Source: Gammaproteobacteria bacterium (GTDB lineage Bacteria; Pseudomonadota; Gammaproteobacteria; Nitrosococcales; Methylophagaceae). Taken from it: a stretch of 64,000 nucleotides of DNA. The notes under the pieces were generated by a model that ran no database searches, had not been told where the DNA came from, and saw nothing but the letters and a program-made list of their open reading frames with translations. Both the position numbers and the translations under genes were made by a program. The stretch spans positions 124,001 to 188,000 of the forward strand of contig JAQWIT010000020.1 of the NCBI GenBank assembly GCA_029248745.1. The letters run 5' to 3'. This document shows positions 59,114-64,000 of this stretch, in pieces (the first letter of the stretch is position 1; the number at the start of each line of letters is the position of its first letter).

Positions 59114-59470
59114 GTGGCAGATGATATAGTAATCCTGTTCGGTCAACATACGAATCAACATACCGCATTGTTTTCAACAGCACAGCAAGCGATAAAAGCC
59201 TGTCGAGAGACCATATCGGCCGGAATAGCTAAAAGTTTTGCTTTTTCGATGCTCTTGAGGATGTACTCTACAGATCTTGCAGACAAAGCTGAAAGTAATC
59301 AAAAGCAAGAAGAATACTTCACTGCAATGCGCCAAATCCTTCTTATTCAATGTGATATCAAGAAAAAATTTACCCAAAAAATCGGCACTGATTTTGAGCC
59401 CATTGAAAAAGAAGGTTTAGTTAATACCTTAGTTCAACAATTAAGCTTCGCTAATCCAACCGTACACTAA
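59114..59470 (+). CDS. Hypothetical protein, 118 residues
   Basis: GTG 59114 with AAGGA nine bases upstream. Soluble, largely helical (TAQQAIKACRETISAGIAKS, YFTAMRQILLIQCDIKKKFT). No domain recognised; two cysteines only. It is convergent with ygiQ, their stops 10 bases apart. The Shine-Dalgarno and intact frame support a real gene, but I cannot name it. Confidence 0.6.
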   Translation: MADDIVILFGQHTNQHTALFSTAQQAIKACRETISAGIAKSFAFSMLLRMYSTDLADKAESNQKQEEYFTAMRQILLIQCDIKKKFTQKIGTDFEPIEKEGLVNTLVQQLSFANPTVH

Positions 59471-59479
59471 ATACTGAAA

Positions 59480-61648
59480 TTAACGCTGCCTGCGGCGTGT
59501 TATCTTCTTGGAACGAACATGCTGCGTTCGCATTTTTTGTGCGCGTGCCTGTTGAGCTTTAACGCTCACCCGGCGACCTTCACCTTGTTCTCCTGTTCCC
59601 TCAGGCTGCCAGGTCGGAATCAAGTGTTTTTTACCATTACCAATTAAATCTGCCCGACCCATTTTAGCCAAGGCTTCACGTAGCATCGGCCAATTTTCTG
59701 GATCGTGGTAACGTAAAAAAGCTTTATGCAAACGGCGGACTTTAATACCTTTAGGGACCGTAATATCCCCCCCCTTCCTATTCACCTTCTTCAGCGTATT
59801 TTTACCAGAATGATACATTGCAGCGGCAGCAGACATCGGCGACGGTAAATAGGCTTGTACTTGATCTGCTCTAAATCCATTATGCTTTAACCAAATGGCT
59901 AAATTCATCATATCCTTATCCGTCGTGCCAGGGTGCGCAGCAATAAAATACGGTATCAAGTACTGCTCTTTACCTGCATCTTTAGAATACTTATCAAACA
60001 TCGTTTTGAATTTGTCATACGTCCCAATGCCAGGCTTCATCATCTGGTCTAGCGGCCCTTCTTCCGTATGCTCAGGCGCGATTTTTAAATAACCACCAAC
60101 ATGATGCGTTACTAATTCTTTAACATATTCCGGCGATAATACTGCCAGGTCATAGCGCAAACCAGAAGCAATCAATATCTTTTTAATGCCAGGCAATGCC
60201 CGTGCTCGACGATATAGTTTAATTAACGGCGTATGGTCTGTATTCAAGTTCTTACACACACCTGGATGGACACAAGATAACCGCCGACAACTGGCCTCTA
60301 TCTCCTCACTTTTACAAGCAAGCCGATACATATTCGCAGTAGGACCACCCAAATCAGAAATAACCCCAGTAAATCCAGGTGTCGTATCACGAATTGCTTC
60401 CACTTCTTTAATAATCGAGTCTTCACTACGGTTTTGAATAATGCGCCCTTCATGCTCAGTAATTGAACAAAAAGTACAACCGCCAAAACAGCCACGCATG
60501 ATGTTGACCGAAAAACGAATCATTTCATAAGCCGGTATGTTCTTATCACCATATGATTCATGGGGCACACGGCTATAGGGCAAATCAAAGACACCATCCA
60601 TTTCAGGCGTAGTAAGAGGAATAGGAGGAGGATTTAACCATACATCGCGTTCACCATGCTGCTGCACAAGTGCTAATGCATTACCTGGGTTCGTTTCTAA
60701 GTGCAAAATACGTGACGTATGTGCATACAATACAGAATCCTCTTTCACCTCACTGTAAGCAGGTAATCTAACAACCGTATGTGATTTGTCCCTCATCTCC
60801 TCCCGTTTAAAGTGAATTTGAATCACTTGGGCGCCATCTTCTTGCTTATCGGGTGTTGCCTGTTTTGATTCTTCACAGTTTGTTGTTGTTTTCATTTCGT
60901 AGGGATCAATTGGTGGATTCAATTGTCCAGGTGTATCAACACTAGTTGAATCTTTTTCCCACCATCCGTCACGTTGGCCATATTTAGTTACAAAAGCCGT
61001 ACCGCGAATATCGGTCAAATCCTTAACAGATTCTTTATTAGCCAGGCGGTGCGCAATCTCGACAACTTGACGCTCACCATTACCGTAAACCAGCAAATCA
61101 GCTTTAGAATCCATAATGACACTACGGCGTACTTTTTCAGACCAATAATCGTAATGGGCAATGCGACGTAAACTGGCTTCAATGCCACCGATGATAATCG
61201 GTACACCTTTATAAGCCTCTCGACAGCGCTGGCTATAAGGCACAACACAGCGATCTGGGCGTTTACCGCCTTCACCATCAGCGGTGTAAGCATCGTTACT
61301 ACGAATGCGACGATCAGAGGTATAGCGATTGACCATCGAATCCATATTGCCACCGGTCACGCCGAAGAACAGATTAGGCTGCCCTAATCGCTTAAATTCA
61401 GAAGCATCCGTCCAATCAGGCTGGGAAATAATACCAACACGAAACCCTTGTGATTCCAATAAACGACCTATCAAGGCCATACCAAAACTAGGGTGGTCAA
61501 CGTAGGCATCACCCGTGACCAAAATAATGTCACAACTATCCCAACCAAGATCATCCATCTCATCACGAGACATCGGTAATTGTGGTGCGATACCAAACCG
61601 GTGTGCCCAATATTTGCGGTAATTAAAAAGGTCAGGCGCAGCTTGCAT
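59480..61648 (-). CDS. ygiQ: YgiQ family radical SAM protein
   Basis: 722 residues. The N-terminal B12-binding-like part starts [20 protein letters not shown] and [20 protein letters not shown]. The radical SAM cluster motif is [20 protein letters not shown] (C-x3-C-x2-C), with family blocks [20 protein letters not shown] and [20 protein letters not shown]. Basic C terminus (KKITRRRQR). Function is not known; the family is widespread in Proteobacteria. Confidence 0.93.
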   Translation of the reverse strand: MQAAPDLFNYRKYWAHRFGIAPQLPMSRDEMDDLGWDSCDIILVTGDAYVDHPSFGMALIGRLLESQGFRVGIISQPDWTDASEFKRLGQPNLFFGVTGGNMDSMVNRYTSDRRIRSNDAYTADGEGGKRPDRCVVPYSQRCREAYKGVPIIIGGIEASLRRIAHYDYWSEKVRRSVIMDSKADLLVYGNGERQVVEIAHRLANKESVKDLTDIRGTAFVTKYGQRDGWWEKDSTSVDTPGQLNPPIDPYEMKTTTNCEESKQATPDKQEDGAQVIQIHFKREEMRDKSHTVVRLPAYSEVKEDSVLYAHTSRILHLETNPGNALALVQQHGERDVWLNPPPIPLTTPEMDGVFDLPYSRVPHESYGDKNIPAYEMIRFSVNIMRGCFGGCTFCSITEHEGRIIQNRSEDSIIKEVEAIRDTTPGFTGVISDLGGPTANMYRLACKSEEIEASCRRLSCVHPGVCKNLNTDHTPLIKLYRRARALPGIKKILIASGLRYDLAVLSPEYVKELVTHHVGGYLKIAPEHTEEGPLDQMMKPGIGTYDKFKTMFDKYSKDAGKEQYLIPYFIAAHPGTTDKDMMNLAIWLKHNGFRADQVQAYLPSPMSAAAAMYHSGKNTLKKVNRKGGDITVPKGIKVRRLHKAFLRYHDPENWPMLREALAKMGRADLIGNGKKHLIPTWQPEGTGEQGEGRRVSVKAQQARAQKMRTQHVRSKKITRRRQR

Positions 61649-61725
61649 ATAAACTCATTTGTCTTATCCTATTGGAGCGCTATTCTATAACAAAGCTAAA
61701 TAAGCCTAATTAAAGAATTGTTTGT

Positions 61726-62292
61726 TCAATCGACAATATGAATTTCAGTGCCAACAGTAACGTATTGACTGAGCTCTTCCACTTCGGCATTACGTAAGGC
61801 AATACAGCCTTCAGTCCAATCAATATTTCGATGAATTTTTATTTTTTCTTGACTCTCTAAACCAATGCCATGAATACCGATAGCACCTCCGAGAACAAGA
61901 TTTTGCGGCGGTTGTACGCCAAATATGTGCGCATCAAGTACAGCGTTATACTCTGCTTTAGTGATTGCTTTTTTTACCAAAGCACGCTTGGCATCTTGTA
62001 TATTTGGATAATTTAACTGCATAAACAAATGAAAACGGTCACTATCACGAATTTGCGTGATCTTGTACTTACCTGTAGGTGTCCTGTCGTCCCCTTCACG
62101 CATTTTAGCTTGACGACCACCACTCCCTAAAGCCACTCTGTAACGCTTTAAGACCTGAGAACCTCGCTTAACGAATAAAGTATGTGTCGACCTTGACACC
62201 ACTAAAGAAATATCCACCACATTTGCCAAAGGAATAGTTGGCAACGACACCATTGTGAAGAACAGAAAAAAATGCAAAATACGTTTTATCAT
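61726..62292 (-). CDS. L,D-transpeptidase (YkuD) family protein
   Basis: 188 residues from ATG 62292; a GTG at 62310 overlapping the previous stop is also possible. Signal peptide MIKRILHFFLFFTMVSLPTI; YkuD core with IGIHGIGLESQEKIKIHRN and the catalytic DWTEGCIALRN (Cys). Likely cross-links peptidoglycan or attaches proteins to it (ErfK/YafK type). Part of a run with the spermidine-synthase-like and DUF3530 genes. Confidence 0.85.
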   Translation of the reverse strand: MIKRILHFFLFFTMVSLPTIPLANVVDISLVVSRSTHTLFVKRGSQVLKRYRVALGSGGRQAKMREGDDRTPTGKYKITQIRDSDRFHLFMQLNYPNIQDAKRALVKKAITKAEYNAVLDAHIFGVQPPQNLVLGGAIGIHGIGLESQEKIKIHRNIDWTEGCIALRNAEVEELSQYVTVGTEIHIVD

Positions 62293-62309
62293 CTGTTCTG
62301 ACTTACCCA

Positions 62310-63113
62310 CTATATAAATAATTTTTTTAAAATGGGCCGATTACGTCTTATCAGGACATGCAATGATTTCGACAAATTAACCTGAAACTGTACATCCATT
62401 GCATCGACCGTCTTCTTTAACCGTTTCAAATCTGATTGTGTCACTAGCTGGGATGTCGCAAGACAAATCACATTGCCTTTATCCTCAACAGGTAAAACCA
62501 GGCTCCTACCCTCAAAACTGTCATTAATCCGTGCCATGGACTGCTTAAACAAAGGTCTGTTCGTACCCCAAAGGTTAATGCTCAACACACCCTGATGCGT
62601 CAACAAGCCGGCACACGCATCGAAAAAAACCTGCACGCCCACACTCTCCGCCATACCCATATGATCATAAGCATCGACGAGCATCATATCGTAACCGACT
62701 TCATCCTTATAGAATTGCTCCTGCACGAACAAATAACCATCACCAATATGCACCTTTAAACGGTCATCATGTTCAGGTACTTGAAAGTAACCGTAAGCCA
62801 CTTTCACGACATCCTGTCGGTATTCCACCACATCAATCTGACAAGTTGGGAAATGATGCAATAAATATTTTACCAAAGACCCACCGCCCAAACCAATAAC
62901 GAGTACACGCTTCGGTTCTGAGTTCAATAACAGTGACGCCATCATCGCTTCGGTATAGGTCAACTCTAAGCTGTAAGGTACTTGTAATGACATACAACTC
63001 TGGCGTGGAGAAGTCCCAAAATGTAGAGAACGAATATTTCCATCATCAACGACTTCAATCACACCATCATCCGATTGCGACTGATGAATTAGTTGACCTT
63101 CATACAACTGCAC
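62310..63113 (-). CDS. Spermidine-synthase-like methyltransferase-fold protein
   Basis: 267 residues. Rossmann fold with RVLVIGLGGGSLVKYLLHHF, DVVEYRQDVVKVAYGYF, and the acidic pocket in YDMMLVDAYDHMGMAESVGV. These match spermidine/spermine synthase homologues, although bona fide catalytic residues cannot be confirmed by eye. Basic C terminus (LIRRNRPILKKLFI). Starts 4 bases after the broken DUF3530 gene. Confidence 0.83.
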   Translation of the reverse strand: MQLYEGQLIHQSQSDDGVIEVVDDGNIRSLHFGTSPRQSCMSLQVPYSLELTYTEAMMASLLLNSEPKRVLVIGLGGGSLVKYLLHHFPTCQIDVVEYRQDVVKVAYGYFQVPEHDDRLKVHIGDGYLFVQEQFYKDEVGYDMMLVDAYDHMGMAESVGVQVFFDACAGLLTHQGVLSINLWGTNRPLFKQSMARINDSFEGRSLVLPVEDKGNVICLATSQLVTQSDLKRLKKTVDAMDVQFQVNLSKSLHVLIRRNRPILKKLFI

Positions 63114-63117
63114 TTGG

Positions 63118-63990
63118 CTACAACCTTGGTTTCACAAAGCTGGCATTCAACCAAGATTTTACAGTCATTAGTAACATGGGTTCTAAACCATAAAAAACAT
63201 GATTAGCCCCTAAAGTCCGTCGCACTGGATAATTTGTTTTCGCGCCGCGCTTCATCGCTGCTTTACCTTGTTTAACAGCCTTATCCACTCCAAGTAGACC
63301 CTGACTAGCAAAAATTTCCAAAACGGGTATTTCTAAGGCTTTAAAATCATCACTGATATTAATTCGGGGCATATCGATCAATATTAGCCCCTCGACAGGT
63401 AGCGTCTGAGATTTCATCATATTAATCGCCATCTCATCGCCCTTGCCATATCCCAAGAAAATAACCCGCTCAAACCCTTCTGCTTGTAACATTGCAAGTG
63501 CCGCTTCAACACGTTCTAAGTTAGGTACCGGTGGCAAATCATTTTGTGCAGCACCATCTCCTCGTCGTTTACTGACTCACTCTCTTCAGAACCTACTTCT
63601 AGTTTCTGTTCCAATGATGCCGATAACATCACATTGGTATTGAAAGGCATATCAAACGAAAGCATTAATGTTGACCAACCATATTCAATCCATCGGCGCC
63701 GCAGAGGCGTAACAACACCATTACTCTCAAAAACTTCTCCCTAGATCGTGGAAAAACACCACCACACCATGACGCTCACCTAATGTTTCTTCACGATAAG
63801 CAGAATCTATATCCTGACCCGCTACAGACAGGGCTTGATAGCCTAATACCGGACTCGTTTGACGCACCATGACGTTTTTAGAACTTGGATCGTCGACCTT
63901 CTCGGCCCCCGCTTCCATTGCCGCTTCTTCAGCAGCAATAGCTGACCAAGTGACTAAACTCATTAGAAAAATGAAATAAAACCGTCTCAA
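63118..63990 (-). pseudogene. DUF3530 family gene with two frameshifts
   Basis: A signal-peptide-bearing start (FYFIFLMSLVTWSAIAAEEA at about 63985) is followed by VVVFFHDLGRSF, stop at 63727. A second frame reads SNGVVTPLRRRWIEYGWSTL and MLSFDMPFNTNVMLSASLEQ; a third holds the end: PPVPNLERVEAALAMLQAEG, FERVIFLGYGKGDEMAINMM and TLGANHVFYGLEPMLLMTVK. The alpha/beta-hydrolase-like DUF3530 family matches (hydrophobic strands, the GHDxxG-like FHDLG). The real start may lie beyond the window end. Dead by at least two shifts. Confidence 0.82.
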
Positions 63991-64000
63991 AATAAACTTC

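Overview
The window is AT-rich (about 40% GC by eye) gammaproteobacterial chromosome. Nearly every recognisable gene has its best-known relatives in Gammaproteobacteria: dbpA, yigZ, ycgN, ppk1, rlmKL, yhbY, hrpA, darP, ligA with zipA, cysZ, dksA, acs, hslR, cmoA/cmoB, tsaB and ygiQ. The arsenosugar-type cluster, an NhaA antiporter, a monomeric isocitrate dehydrogenase and a small cytochrome c of the kind that partners PQQ-dependent alcohol dehydrogenases suggest a marine, possibly methylotroph-related lineage such as the Methylophaga/Cycloclasticus neighbourhood. That placement is inference with low confidence.

Layout. 1-12,050 holds housekeeping genes: DbpA, YigZ, a PilZ protein, a DUF445 protein, an M18 aminopeptidase, YcgN, polyphosphate kinase 1 behind a Pho-box-like promoter, RlmKL and YhbY. 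12,150-17,774 has hrpA followed by relics: an internally deleted EAL protein, a short unassigned stretch, an intact cytochrome c, and a PepSY/sensor-kinase relic. 17,779-24,982 is darP plus an eight-gene minus-strand operon for arsenosugar-type metabolism (ArsS, ArsM, two glycosyltransferases, a sterol-desaturase-like enzyme, a small unknown protein, a TVP38 protein and a flavoprotein disulfide reductase). 25,110-33,652 carries UspA, SulP, an alcohol dehydrogenase, relics of a MAPEG protein and of ppk2, then NhaA, Tpm and an MBL hydrolase. 33,823-37,736 holds a broken PEP-CTERM-like protein, a DUF457 membrane protein and a SCO operon whose last two genes are broken. 37,809-52,949 is mostly core: YjbQ, YbiB-like, LigA, a destroyed zipA, QueF, CysZ, Icd, an aminotransferase, CbbY-like, DksA, Acs, Hsp15, FdhD and MoaA. 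53,076-64,000 has YccA, tRNA-Ser(UGA) with a relic integrase beside it, a Sel1 protein, a frameshifted nuclease, CmoB-CmoA-TsaB, broken yceI, YgiQ, an L,D-transpeptidase, a spermidine-synthase-like protein and a broken DUF3530 gene.

The dominant theme is ongoing gene loss. I count about thirteen recognisable pseudogenes in 64 kb, each with in-frame stops, frameshifts or internal deletions, while long core genes (hrpA 1300 codons, icd, ygiQ, ligA, acs) are uninterrupted. This argues against poor sequencing and for recently relaxed selection. Losses concentrate in signalling (EAL, PepSY-kinase, a receiver domain), envelope or secreted proteins (DUF2233, lipoprotein, YceI, DUF3530, PEP-CTERM-like) and duplicate metabolism (ppk2). 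The most surprising loss is zipA, the FtsZ membrane tether, broken at four places directly beside intact ligA.
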